Of a DNA stretch of 64,000 bases, positions 16,969 to 25,634 are shown one piece after another; the first letter of the stretch is position 1, and each line of letters starts with the position of its first letter. Source of the DNA: Pedobacter zeaxanthinifaciens (GTDB lineage: Bacteria; Bacteroidota; Bacteroidia; Sphingobacteriales; Sphingobacteriaceae); the NCBI RefSeq assembly GCF_003313335.1, contig NZ_QMHP01000006.1, positions 124,001-188,000 of the forward strand, given 5' to 3'. The notes beneath the pieces are model-generated. The model was not told where the DNA came from. It saw nothing but the letters and a program-made list of their open reading frames with translations, and did not search any database. The position numbers and the translations under genes were made by a program.

Positions 16969-18786
16969 CTACAGTTGTTTCCCGGTATTGCTTCCTATAA
17001 CGCTGCCGTTAGAATTTTTAGTGTATCGGCCATTAACAATTACATTGCAAGTTCCCACAAATTCTATGGTTCCGTTTAAATCAAAATCGCCATTTACAAT
17101 CAAATTAGTGTTTACCAAGCGCAGGCGCCCATTGCTGTTAATGGTTAATCTGTTACTAATTTGCAAGGTACCGTTGTTAACTTCCGCTAGTCCGTTAACG
17201 TGAAAATCACCAGTAACCGGATAAAGTTCGCCGCTAATTTTGGGCAATAGTTTCAACTTACCGTTAGTGTTTACTGTTAAACCACCTTTGAAACTAGCGC
17301 TTCCCACTATCTCTGCAAAGGCATTTATATTAAATTGTTGATTAGCTACAAGTGAACCATTCACCAAAAAAGCACCATTACTATTGATATTGGAAGTGGT
17401 GTTTAGCGTTAAGTTGCCGCAAAAATCAAAAATGGCGTTAGAATTTACGTTTAAGCCGCCAAGCGTTGTGGTGCCTGAGAAATACTCTTTTACGTTAGAA
17501 TTCAGGTTTCTGTTCCCGTTAACGTCCGAGGCTAAAGTGCTTCTATTTTCACAAGGCACGGTAGAGCTGCTGGTGGTTACGGCAGTCATCTTTAAAATTT
17601 TTAAACCCCCAGTTCCGGTAGCTACAAAAATGAGGTTTCCGCTGGCTTTTACATAATTGGTAGATGCGCCTAAGCTAGCTTTTCCTAGCAGCACTAAGGT
17701 GTTGCCATCAAGTTTGGCCACATACAGGCCTGCGGCGCCATTTGCAATGTAAATTAAGTTGTTGTTGATGGATACATTGTTGCTTACTACATCTGCTGGA
17801 TCTGCCCCTGGCACACTGGCAGGAACAGGGATGTTATCCAACAAAGCACCTGTACTACTCAAATAATTTAACCCAGCTCTTCCGGCAGCGTGTAAAAAGT
17901 TATCGTTAACCAACTCTATATGCGATTCTGTTTCTGGTAAGTCGGCACCAAGCGCTATGGTTTTAGCTGTGGTTAAATCATTTGCATTTAAACCTATAAT
18001 TTGCCCGGGTTTATTTTTCAATACAAAAATGGTACTGCCACTTGCATTGCTGCTCAGTGCAACCGAGCCGGTAAAAGGGCTATATTTTTCTTCTTTGAAA
18101 TCATTTGGATTTACTACACTTAAGCCGCCTTGCTCAGCCGAAACTACATAAATGCGGTTGTTTTTTGCGATGATATTTTTACCTACAAATCCTTTCAACT
18201 GCACTCTGCCTGTTGAGCTGCTTAACAGGCCATTGTTTAGTGCAATTCTGTCTAAAACGGCCGGAGCAGTAAGCGTAATATCTTTATCTGCATCCGTGGC
18301 AGAAGCCAAGTAAACGTAATTGTTGTTGTAAACTACAGATGAAATATCCGTATTTGGCATTATTGCTTGCGAAACTAAGGTAGGTCTCGATTCGTTACTC
18401 ACGTCAAAAACATCAACACCACCCAAATATGTTTCTCCACGAGTATTGTATGATACGTACACCTTATTTCCGGCAAAATCAATATGTGTAGCCTGTAGGG
18501 TTTTGCCTTGGTAAGTTGGCGCAGCTACTTCGGCTATGAGCTGTAAATTATACTGACTAAAATCTTCTCTTGATTCAACAGCTTTATCGCCAGCACTCAT
18601 TAAAGATACCGCATCGTTAACGTAACTAACGCGAGCACTTAAAGAGGAAGTATTGTTGTTAAGAACTACTTCTGGCCCTTTTTTGTCTGCTACAGTTGGA
18701 TCTTCGACATCCTTAGACCTTTTACAAGCGTTCATGCCTGCTAAAAGGAAAAGCAGCGCAAGGGCGATAATTGGTTTTCTGTTCAT
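16969..18786 (-). CDS. LVIVD-repeat beta-propeller lipoprotein with polymer-forming-like C-terminus
   Basis: A 605-residue protein; ATG at 18786 chosen because it gives a lipoprotein signal (IIALALLFLLAGMNAC). The region up to about residue 390 has LVIVD-type repeats forming a propeller-like surface domain (GGVDVFDVSNESRPTLVSQA, GGLSVVNPNDF, AGLYVAKLDGN, GGLKILKM). The last 190 residues switch to short repeats rich in Asn and Gly (LNVNSNAIFDF, LTLNTTSNINSNGAFLVNGS, LTINSNGRLRLV, LIVNGDFDLNG) like a polymer-forming or right-handed beta-helix domain. It is probably surface exposed. The two-part architecture is unusual; a role in matrix or surface structure is inference. Confidence 0.8.
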   Translation of the reverse strand: MNRKPIIALALLFLLAGMNACKRSKDVEDPTVADKKGPEVVLNNNTSSLSARVSYVNDAVSLMSAGDKAVESREDFSQYNLQLIAEVAAPTYQGKTLQATHIDFAGNKVYVSYNTRGETYLGGVDVFDVSNESRPTLVSQAIMPNTDISSVVYNNNYVYLASATDADKDITLTAPAVLDRIALNNGLLSSSTGRVQLKGFVGKNIIAKNNRIYVVSAEQGGLSVVNPNDFKEEKYSPFTGSVALSSNASGSTIFVLKNKPGQIIGLNANDLTTAKTIALGADLPETESHIELVNDNFLHAAGRAGLNYLSSTGALLDNIPVPASVPGADPADVVSNNVSINNNLIYIANGAAGLYVAKLDGNTLVLLGKASLGASTNYVKASGNLIFVATGTGGLKILKMTAVTTSSSTVPCENRSTLASDVNGNRNLNSNVKEYFSGTTTLGGLNVNSNAIFDFCGNLTLNTTSNINSNGAFLVNGSLVANQQFNINAFAEIVGSASFKGGLTVNTNGKLKLLPKISGELYPVTGDFHVNGLAEVNNGTLQISNRLTINSNGRLRLVNTNLIVNGDFDLNGTIEFVGTCNVIVNGRYTKNSNGSVIGSNTGKQL

Positions 18787-18873
18787 TGTATTACATCTTT
18801 TAAGAATACACACAAATGTAGTGAAAAGATGTAAGTTATTTAATTATCACACAGCGATTTATTTGAAATTGGG

Positions 18874-20256
18874 CTACCCAAACAGGGCCGAAAAAACTTC
18901 CTCTATTTTTGACACAGTTACCAATTCGATTTTAAATTTATCCTTATTGAAGCCTTTTAAGTTGTAGCTAGAAATGAAGATCTTTTCAAAGCCTAGTTTT
19001 TCCGCTTCCGAAATTCTTTGTTCAATCCTGTTAACTGCCCTAATTTCTCCTGACAAGCCAACCTCTGCCGCAAAACAAATTTTAGAAGAAACTGGAATGT
19101 CTTCGTGTGATGATATGATGGCTGCAACAATGGACAGGTCAATGGCCGGATCTTCTACTCTGATGCCACCGGCGATGTTAAGAAACACGTCTTTTGCGCT
19201 CAACCTAAAGCCACAGCGTTTCTCCAAAACTGCCAGCAGCATGTTCATTCGTTTGGTATCAAAGCCTGTTGCCGAACGCTGCGGCGTACCATAAGCAGAA
19301 ATGCTCACTAGCGCTTGTGTTTCAATAAGCATTGGCCTGGCGCCTTCAATGGTTGCGCCAATGGTGATGCCACTAAGTTCTTCATCACGTTGCGAAAGCA
19401 GCACTTCCGATGGATTGGAAACTTCCCTAAGGCCGTTACCATGCATGGCGTAAATTCCTAGTTCGGCGGCTGCCCCAAATCTATTTTTAATGGAACGCAA
19501 AATCCGATAGATGTGATGCCTGTCGCCTTCAAACTGCAAAACAGTATCTACCATGTGTTCCAAAATTTTAGGACCCGCAATAGCTCCATCCTTGGTAATG
19601 TGGCCAATTAAAAACACGGGCGTGTCAGTCTCTTTCGCAAAGCGAAGTAGTTCGGCAGTACATTCACGCACCTGCGAAACACTGCCCGGAGTGGAATCGA
19701 TGTGGGCCGAGTGTAAAGTTTGTATGGAATCTACAACCAGAATTTCAGGTTCCAACTGCTCTAGCTGCTTAAATATATTTTGGGTTGAGGTTTCTGTTAA
19801 AATAAAGCAATCGGCACTTGGACTTTTAGTAATTCGCTCAGCCCTCATCTTGATCTGTTGTTCGCTTTCCTCGCCAGAAACATAAAGTACACGCTTTTGA
19901 CGAATGTTTAGCGCCAACTGAAGCATTAAGGTTGATTTACCAATGCCGGGCTCACCACCAATCAAAGTTACCGAACCAGGTACCAGTCCGCCGCCAAGCA
20001 CTCTGTCTAGTTCTGCATCTCCGGTTGGTAATCTGTCCTCGCTTACGCTTTGTATTTCCGCTAATTTGCTGGGCTTATTTACCCTTTGGGCTCCTCCAGT
20101 ACTGGTTTTCCAAACGGCTGCGTTACCGGCAGAAGGTTTTTCAATAATTTCCTCTACAAATGTATTCCACTGCTGGCAAGAAGGGCACTTGCCCAACCAT
20201 TTTGCTGATTCGTAGCCACAGCTTTGACAGAAATATGCTGATTTAATTTTAGCCAA
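18874..20256 (-). CDS. radA: DNA repair protein RadA
   Basis: A 460-residue protein of normal length. The N-terminal zinc finger has Cys10, Cys13, Cys24 and Cys27 (FCQSCGYESAKWLGKCPSCQQW). The RecA-like ATPase follows, with Walker A GGEPGIGKST (about 100-109), Walker B ILVVDSIQTL, and the RadA-specific KNRFG motif near residue 257. The C-terminal Lon-like domain is present (DVFLNIAGGIRVEDPAIDLSIVAAI). RadA promotes branch migration during recombination. The ATG at 20256 directly precedes the finger. It stands alone; downstream is the propeller lipoprotein and upstream a 580-bp gap with a repeat array. Confidence 0.97.
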   Translation of the reverse strand: MAKIKSAYFCQSCGYESAKWLGKCPSCQQWNTFVEEIIEKPSAGNAAVWKTSTGGAQRVNKPSKLAEIQSVSEDRLPTGDAELDRVLGGGLVPGSVTLIGGEPGIGKSTLMLQLALNIRQKRVLYVSGEESEQQIKMRAERITKSPSADCFILTETSTQNIFKQLEQLEPEILVVDSIQTLHSAHIDSTPGSVSQVRECTAELLRFAKETDTPVFLIGHITKDGAIAGPKILEHMVDTVLQFEGDRHHIYRILRSIKNRFGAAAELGIYAMHGNGLREVSNPSEVLLSQRDEELSGITIGATIEGARPMLIETQALVSISAYGTPQRSATGFDTKRMNMLLAVLEKRCGFRLSAKDVFLNIAGGIRVEDPAIDLSIVAAIISSHEDIPVSSKICFAAEVGLSGEIRAVNRIEQRISEAEKLGFEKIFISSYNLKGFNKDKFKIELVTVSKIEEVFSALFG

Positions 20257-20350
20257 TTGATTTCGATTTTAGGTTTACGAATTTACTTTTAATAGCTTGG
20301 AAAAAATAGACGAGTTTAAAAAAACTAAATTTATTTGATGGCTTGAAAAC

Positions 20351-20731
20351 GGTTTTTGATTTTTTAACCACGTAGGAGCATTAGGTTTTGCCCATACTTT
20401 GTAAATCAGGTAAGGCATGGACGTTTTTAGTGGCGGTGGGGTTTTCTTCTACGACCTTCTATTCCTTATATGGTTTTTGATTTTTTAACCACATAGGGAC
20501 ATAGGTTTTTGTTCATACTTTGTAAATCACGTAGGGCATGTAAGTTTTTAAGTGGTGGTGGGTTTTTCTTCTATGACCTTCTATTCCTTCTATGATTTTT
20601 GATTTTTTAACCACATAGGAGCATTAGGTTTTGACCTATACTTTCTAAATCACATAAGGCATGTAAGTTTTTAAGTGGCGGTGGGGTTTTCTGCTATGAC
20701 CTTCTATTCCTTCGATGATTTTTGATTTTGA
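20351..20731. repeat. Tandem array, three units of 121-123 bp
   Basis: Unit starts are at 20351, 20472 and 20594, with a 15-bp fourth start at 20717. Each unit reads from GGTTTTTGATTTTTTAACCA through a segment with ACTTTGTAAATCA and AGTGGCGGTGGGGTTTTC to a CTTCTATTCCTT block. Copies differ by scattered substitutions and 1-2 bp indels. There is no long open frame. It fills most of the gap 20257-20837 between radA and rng; nothing else is seen there except the rng terminator. Confidence 0.85.
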
Positions 20732-20793
20732 ACAATGTAAAGTAAAATTTCGGGCAAGTTGGCGAAGCGATTTGGCTTTCTTAGCTTTAAACA

Positions 20794-20823
20794 AGAAAGT
20801 CCCGATTTGCATCGAGACTTTCT
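20794..20823 (-). terminator. Terminator after rng
   Basis: Thirteen-position stem with one mismatch (AGAAAGTC-C-CGAT against ATCG-A-GACTTTCT), loop TTGC. It lies 15 bp after the rng stop on the minus strand. The T-tract is modest. Confidence 0.65.
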
Positions 20824-20837
20824 AACATCCTTTTAGT

Positions 20838-22385
20838 TTAAAGCTTAATTTCTTCGTCTTTGGCCGATAGAAAATGAAACTCGGTTAAATGGTATGAAGA
20901 TACTTCTTTAACCTTTACCCATTGCCCAAATTTAAAGAACCATTTCCATTGCAGGGAAACTAATCCTTTTTTGATAAAGGCCGCTATGTAAGGGTGCACA
21001 CACAGCGTAATATTTTTTTCGTTCTGCTCACGCAGGATATAAGTCATATTGCTTTCGATGTCGTCCATCAATACAATACTTGCCTTAATTTCACCAGTTC
21101 CATCGCAGGTAGGGCATTTTTCTACCGTTACAATGTTCATTTCTGGCCTTACCCTTTGACGGGTAATTTGTACCAAGCCAAATTTGCTAGGAGGTAAAAT
21201 GGTATGTTTGGCTCTGTCCAAAAGCATCAGCTCCCTTAAGTGGTCAAACAGTACTTTTCTATTAGCCGGTTTGTGCATATCGATAAAATCAATCACCACA
21301 ATACCGCCCATATCTCTAAGCCTCAATTGGCGGGCAATTTCTTTAGCAGCTTCTTTATTTACTTGAAGCGCATTTTCTTCCTGGTTTTCTTTGCTAGCGG
21401 TTCTATTTCCACTATTTACGTCTATTACGTGCAAAGCCTCGGTGTGTTCTACCACTAAGTAGGCACCACCGGCCAAGTTTACGGTTTTTCCAAAACCGTT
21501 TTTAATTTGTTTTTCGACCCCAAAGTGGTCAAAAATCGGTTCTTTGTGCTTGTAATGTTTTACAATACGCTCCATTTCAGGAGAAATTTCGTGCACATAA
21601 GAACGAATATCTTCAAATAATGCTTGGTCGTTTACATATACGTTAGCGAAATCGGTATTTAAAATATCGCGGATAAGCGTTGATGTCCTATCCATTTCGC
21701 CCCAAACACGCTTAGAGGGTTCCGTTTCTGGAAGCTTTTTCATAAAGCTTTCCCATTTCGATATGGAATCCAATAAGTCTTTCTGTAATTCGGCAACGCC
21801 TTTTCCCTCAGAAACTGTTCTAATGATTACACCAAAATTTTTAGGCTTAATACTTTCGATAATCTTTTTTAAGCGATTACGTTCAGTATTGCTTTTAATT
21901 TTTTTGGAGATAGATATGACATTAGAAAAAGGAACCAGTACGGTATATCTTCCGGCAATAGAAAGATCTGAGCTTAACCTGGGACCTTTAGTAGAAATGG
22001 GTTCTTTGGCAATTTGTACTGGTACCAATAAATTTTTGCTGACCACTTCAGAGATTTTCCCTGCTTTATTGATATCAGCTTCTAATTTAAAGTTATCTAG
22101 TAAAGTGCCCTGTGTGCCGTTACGTCTAATCTTCGTTAGCTTTATCAGAGATTGAACTTGTGGACCTAAATCAAAGTAATGCAAAAATGCATCTTTTTCG
22201 TATCCAACATCTACAAAAGCAGCATTCAGACCGGGCATTATCTTTTTAATGCGGCCTAAATAAATGTCGCCTACAGCGTAGTTATTGTTAACGTGTTCTT
22301 TGTGAAGCTCAACAAGTTGCTTGTCTTCTATTAAAGCTATGGTTACCCCCGTGGGAGTAGAATCTATTATTAATTCCTTTACCAA
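20838..22385 (-). CDS. rng: Ribonuclease E/G family endoribonuclease
   Basis: A 515-residue protein, typical for the RNase G form in Bacteroidota. The start is a TTG at 22385 (then VKELIIDSTPTGV); no ATG lies between it and the upstream in-frame stop. An S1 domain comes first (VGDIYLGRIKKIMPGLNAAFVDVG), followed by the nuclease core (VVEHTEALHVIDVNSG, GIVVIDFIDMHKP, LLDRAKHTILPPSKFGLVQI). The zinc-link motif CPTCDGTG is intact. The enzyme processes rRNA and decays mRNA. It sits downstream of the HU, TPR and mini-ribosomal-protein genes but after a terminator, so it is probably expressed separately. Confidence 0.95.
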   Translation of the reverse strand: MVKELIIDSTPTGVTIALIEDKQLVELHKEHVNNNYAVGDIYLGRIKKIMPGLNAAFVDVGYEKDAFLHYFDLGPQVQSLIKLTKIRRNGTQGTLLDNFKLEADINKAGKISEVVSKNLLVPVQIAKEPISTKGPRLSSDLSIAGRYTVLVPFSNVISISKKIKSNTERNRLKKIIESIKPKNFGVIIRTVSEGKGVAELQKDLLDSISKWESFMKKLPETEPSKRVWGEMDRTSTLIRDILNTDFANVYVNDQALFEDIRSYVHEISPEMERIVKHYKHKEPIFDHFGVEKQIKNGFGKTVNLAGGAYLVVEHTEALHVIDVNSGNRTASKENQEENALQVNKEAAKEIARQLRLRDMGGIVVIDFIDMHKPANRKVLFDHLRELMLLDRAKHTILPPSKFGLVQITRQRVRPEMNIVTVEKCPTCDGTGEIKASIVLMDDIESNMTYILREQNEKNITLCVHPYIAAFIKKGLVSLQWKWFFKFGQWVKVKEVSSYHLTEFHFLSAKDEEIKL

Positions 22386-22447
22386 AGCTACAGATTTTAA
22401 GGTTTTTATACCTTATTAACACATGGACCAAAAAACAAAAGAAAAAT

Positions 22448-22490
22448 CCAAAAGTAAACATCCCGATTGTTTCGGGACATTCACTTTTGG
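22448..22490 (-). terminator. Terminator after the bS22-like mini-gene
   Basis: CCAAAAGT pairs with ACTTTTGG, and an inner TCCCGA pairs with TCGGGA. On the minus strand the hairpin is followed by a T-run. It closes the HU, TPR, mini-gene unit, 22 bp after its last stop. Confidence 0.75.
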
Positions 22491-22511
22491 TTTTACACTA
22501 AAGAAAATCAA

Positions 22512-22601
22512 TTATTTTTTCTTGTGTCTATTTTTTCTTAAACGTTTTTTGCGTTTGTGGGTAGCCATTTTATGTCTTTTTCTTTTTTTACCGCTTGGCA
22601 T
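22512..22601 (-). CDS. AURKAIP1/COX24-domain mini ribosomal protein (bS22/mS38-like), 29 aa
   Basis: A 29-codon gene from ATG 22601 to TAA 22512. The product begins MPSGKKRKRHKMATHKRKKR and ends RLRKNRHKKK; more than half of the residues are Lys, Arg or His. This matches the short AURKAIP1/COX24-domain proteins of Bacteroidota, relatives of mitochondrial mS38 and actinobacterial bS22, which bind rRNA of the small subunit. It lies 32 bp after the TPR gene and is followed by a strong terminator. The family identification is from memory of the sequence pattern. Incorporation into the ribosome in this organism is inferred. Confidence 0.85.
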   Translation of the reverse strand: MPSGKKRKRHKMATHKRKKRLRKNRHKKK

Positions 22602-22633
22602 AATTTTAAGTTTTAATGTTTTTACTAATTCTG

Positions 22634-23485
22634 TTATTTTTTTAACTCAGCAACCTTTTTATCAATAAAGCTCGATAAAGTTGGGTTAGCTGCGAGTTTT
22701 TTGCTTTGTAAATAAGCATTTACTGCTTTTTCTTTTTGGCCTAAACTTTCGTAAGCTGTAGCTAGGTAAAAGTAGGCATCAGGCGTTGCTTTAATTTTGT
22801 TGATGATATCTTCAAAACGAGTAACCGCCTTATCAAACTGCCCTGATTTTATGGCAAATAAACCTAAGTTCATGTTTGCTTTAAAATTCTTAGGATCTTG
22901 TTTCACTACATCCAATAGCATAGCAATACCTTGCATTGGCGCCCCAAGGCCGTTCACAACGGTAATTCCCATGCCTGTTTTGGCATCTAGGTTGGTTGAG
23001 TCAAGCGCTATGGCCTTACCAAAAGCACCATTAGCTTTCTGTAGCACTTCTACCTTAATCAAGCTATCTTGTGTGCTATCAAACGCTTTCAAAAACCGAT
23101 CTCCAGCGGTTAACCAGTTTACCAATGTTGGCTGACCGTTTGCAGCTTCTTCCAAGTACAATGCACTAGGAACAGGCTGTTCTAAATCATCCCACTTTTT
23201 GGCTAACACTTTGGCTTGATTTACTTTTTCTTCGCCGCTAGCTTTTTGGTAAGCATTCTCCAGAACGTTGAATTCGTTTGCTGCTGCGTTGCTGATCAAG
23301 TTTTTTGCAGTTGCCGATACTTGCGTTAAGCTCAAACTGCTTGCTTGTTGCTGTTCGGCCGGCATTGCTGCTGTTTTATCCTCTTTGGGCTTTACCAGTC
23401 CTTTAATATCTTGGCTAAATAAAAAACCCACAAGCAAAACAATGCCTGCAATAATAGCGATCTGTATTGTACGTGGGTTTTTCAT
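22634..23485 (-). CDS. TPR-repeat membrane-anchored protein
   Basis: A 283-residue protein with one N-terminal membrane segment (IQIAIIAGIVLLVGFLFSQ) and a long soluble part with tetratricopeptide-type repeats, clearest in the second half: NGAFGKAIALDSTNLDAKTG, PKNFKANMNLGLFAIKSGQF, DAYFYLATAYESLGQKEKAV. Such proteins serve as scaffolds; no enzyme motif is seen. It follows the HU gene by 12 bp and precedes the mini ribosomal gene by 32 bp, so the three probably form one transcript. Why a periplasmic TPR protein travels with nucleoid and ribosome proteins is not clear. Confidence 0.85.
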   Translation of the reverse strand: MKNPRTIQIAIIAGIVLLVGFLFSQDIKGLVKPKEDKTAAMPAEQQQASSLSLTQVSATAKNLISNAAANEFNVLENAYQKASGEEKVNQAKVLAKKWDDLEQPVPSALYLEEAANGQPTLVNWLTAGDRFLKAFDSTQDSLIKVEVLQKANGAFGKAIALDSTNLDAKTGMGITVVNGLGAPMQGIAMLLDVVKQDPKNFKANMNLGLFAIKSGQFDKAVTRFEDIINKIKATPDAYFYLATAYESLGQKEKAVNAYLQSKKLAANPTLSSFIDKKVAELKK

Positions 23486-23497
23486 TTGATTAAAATA

Positions 23498-23800
23498 TTA
23501 AGCTTGTACTTTAGCTTTTTTTGAGCTGTTTTTTACTTTGTCAACAAATACTTTTGCTGGTTTAAAGCTAGGAACAAAGTGCTCTGGGATAATAATTGCA
23601 GTGTTTTTAGAGATATTTCTAGCAGTTTTTTGAGCTCTTTTTTTCACTACAAAACTGCCAAAACCTCTTACGTATACATTTTCACCAGCAATCATGTTGT
23701 TTTTGATTACTTTGAAAAATGCCTCCACTGTTTCTTGAACGTCAACTTTCTCAATCCCTGTCTTTGTTGAAATTTCAGCAATAATATCTGCCTTAGTCAT
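23498..23800 (-). CDS. HU/IHF family DNA-binding protein
   Basis: A 100-residue protein of the expected size. It shows the HU pattern MTKADIIAEISTKTGIEKVD, VYVRGFGSFVVKKR, then a beta-arm in which the usual GRNPxTG is replaced by ARNISKNTAIIIP, and the FVPSFKPAKVFVDKV ending. This arm variant is common in Bacteroidota HU proteins. It bends DNA and organises the nucleoid. It is the first gene of a minus-strand unit and divergent from mutY, with 176 bp between them. Confidence 0.95.
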   Translation of the reverse strand: MTKADIIAEISTKTGIEKVDVQETVEAFFKVIKNNMIAGENVYVRGFGSFVVKKRAQKTARNISKNTAIIIPEHFVPSFKPAKVFVDKVKNSSKKAKVQA

Positions 23801-23976
23801 ATTTCTAAATTTAATTAAATTATTGTGTGTTGTTTTTTAATTACATCTAATTTGGGGATGCAAAAGTATTGCTTTTTAATGAGATAGGAAAATAAAAGAT
23901 GATTTATTTATAGTACTGACCATCATAGCATTGCAACTTTTATCGTTTTAACTGCTTTTATTGTACTTTTGCCTCA

Positions 23977-25023
23977 ATGTCGTTTCAACTGGAAATTGTA
24001 GCCTGGTACTTGAAAAATAAGCGAGATCTCCCTTGGAGAAATACCACAGATCCTTACGTAATCTGGCTTTCGGAAATTATTTTGCAACAAACAAGAGTGG
24101 AGCAAGGCCTGCCTTATTTCAACAGGTTTTTGGCCCATTTTCCAGATGTGAGCTCGTTCGCGGCCGCCTCCGAAGAGCAAGTTTTGAAACTTTGGCAAGG
24201 GTTGGGGTACTATTCCAGAGGCCGGAATATGCTGCATACTGCCAAGCTAGTAATGTCAAAATATGCAGGAGAATTTCCTACAAGCTACCAAGAACTGATT
24301 GCTTTGAAGGGTATTGGGGCTTACACGGCAGCGGCCATATCTTCTTTTTCCAGTAATGAAAAACAGGCCGTTGTTGATGGCAACGTTTACCGGGTTTTGG
24401 CAAGATATTTTGGAATTAGCCATCCCATTAATTCCAATATTGGTCAAAAGGAGTTTGCAGATTTGGCTAAGCAGCTTATTGCTGATCAAGAGCCTGCGAT
24501 TTATAATCAAGCTATAATGGAGTTTGGGGCATTGCAATGCAAGCCGAAAGCGCCATTGTGCGAAACCTGTCCGCTACGCTTGGATTGCCAAGCATATCAA
24601 CATCAAATTGTTGATCAACTTCCTGTTAAACTAAAAAAGGTAAAGGTTAAAAAGCGTTACTTCAACTATTTTGTAGGCATTGCTAATCAACAGATTTTAA
24701 CAAAGCAACGTACTGCCGGCGATGTTTGGCAGCACCTTTACGATTTCCCGCTAATTGAAACCGATGAAGAGTTAACAACTCCAAGCGCTGAATTTTTTGA
24801 TAAAATTAAATCAATTTTCGGCACTGAGGTGAAAATAAGCCTTTTAGACGCTAGAAAGCACATCCTGACACACCAAATTATATATGTTCAATTTTTTGCA
24901 ATAGATAATTATATTGTTAACTTTAATGATTATGCCGAAATTAAATCGGTTGATATTGAAGATTTTAAACAGTTGCCGCACCCGAAAATTATAGGGGATT
25001 TTATTGAAAAACATATAGACTAA
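23977..25023 (+). CDS. mutY: A/G-specific adenine glycosylase MutY
   Basis: A 348-residue protein. The catalytic Glu33 lies in WLSEIILQQTR, the helix-hairpin-helix is LKGIGAYTAAAISSF, and the catalytic Asp134 is in VVDGNVYRVLARYFG. Four iron-sulfur cysteines are present with the proper spacing (188, 195, 198, 204). The C-terminal NUDIX-like domain that recognises 8-oxoguanine follows (YFVGIANQQILTKQR). It removes adenine opposite 8-oxoguanine. It is followed after 13 bp by ssb. Confidence 0.97.
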   Translation: MSFQLEIVAWYLKNKRDLPWRNTTDPYVIWLSEIILQQTRVEQGLPYFNRFLAHFPDVSSFAAASEEQVLKLWQGLGYYSRGRNMLHTAKLVMSKYAGEFPTSYQELIALKGIGAYTAAAISSFSSNEKQAVVDGNVYRVLARYFGISHPINSNIGQKEFADLAKQLIADQEPAIYNQAIMEFGALQCKPKAPLCETCPLRLDCQAYQHQIVDQLPVKLKKVKVKKRYFNYFVGIANQQILTKQRTAGDVWQHLYDFPLIETDEELTTPSAEFFDKIKSIFGTEVKISLLDARKHILTHQIIYVQFFAIDNYIVNFNDYAEIKSVDIEDFKQLPHPKIIGDFIEKHID

Positions 25024-25036
25024 TCAAATATTATTT

Positions 25037-25465
25037 ATGTCAGGTATTAACAAAGTAATCTTAGTGGGCCACTTGGGAAAGGACCCCGAAGTTAGACATT
25101 TAGAAGGTGGAGTTACCGTAGCAAGTTTTCCTTTAGCCACCTCGGAGACATTCAACAAAGATGGAAAACGTGTAGAGCAAACAGAGTGGCACAATATTGT
25201 TTTGTGGAGAGGATTGGCCGAGGTAGCCTCTAAATATTTGCAGAAGGGAAAATTAGTTTACATTGAAGGTAAATTAAGAACCCGCTCATTTGAGGACAAA
25301 GAAAAAGTAAAGAAATATGTTACCGAGGTGGTTGCCGAAAACTTTACAATGTTAGGCAGAAAAAGCGATTTTGAACCTACACATCCTAACGGAACAACAT
25401 CAACCAGTAAAATAGAAGATGATTTTTCTAACGCAATTGATGAAAGTGGTGATTTGCCGTTTTAA
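25037..25465 (+). CDS. ssb: Single-stranded DNA-binding protein
   Basis: A 142-residue protein. The OB fold is clear (MSGINKVILVGHLGKDPEVR, TEWHNIVLWRGLAEVASKYLQKG, VYIEGKLRTRSF). A short disordered linker leads to an acidic tail ending DLPF, which docks partner proteins. It lies 13 bp after mutY and before a strong terminator, so mutY-ssb is a two-gene unit. Confidence 0.97.
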   Translation: MSGINKVILVGHLGKDPEVRHLEGGVTVASFPLATSETFNKDGKRVEQTEWHNIVLWRGLAEVASKYLQKGKLVYIEGKLRTRSFEDKEKVKKYVTEVVAENFTMLGRKSDFEPTHPNGTTSTSKIEDDFSNAIDESGDLPF

Positions 25466-25485
25466 ACTAAGGGAAATATAAAAGC

Positions 25486-25517
25486 AAGGCCAGGGCATTT
25501 TACCCTGGCCTTTTTAT
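25486..25517 (+). terminator. Terminator after ssb
   Basis: Perfect 10-bp stem (AAGGCCAGGG against CCCTGGCCTT), 7-nt loop, followed by TTTTT. It lies 20 bp after the ssb stop. Confidence 0.9.
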
Positions 25518-25568
25518 TTAACCAACTCGCCGTAGCAAATTGAAAGTGCTTATGTCGGGCACTGTGCA

Positions 25569-25604
25569 AGTTCCGTTTGTTGGCAAACATAAATTAACGG
25601 AACT
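25569..25604. repeat. Inverted repeat between convergent ssb and glmS
   Basis: Perfect 9-bp arms AGTTCCGTT and AACGGAACT around 18 nt. It lies 30 bp from the glmS stop. There is no T-tract on either side, so it is a poor terminator; it could be an mRNA-end stabiliser or a palindromic repeat relic. Confidence 0.5.
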
Positions 25605-25634
25605 AGCCTTTCAACTGCTGGCAGCGAGAATAAC

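Noticed and set aside
21763..22155. 130-codon plus-strand frame inside rng
   Set aside because: Antisense shadow of a conserved gene, without any recognisable domain.
23974..24237. Minus-strand 87-codon frame over the mutY start
   Set aside because: Lies entirely within mutY coding sequence and has no supporting pattern.
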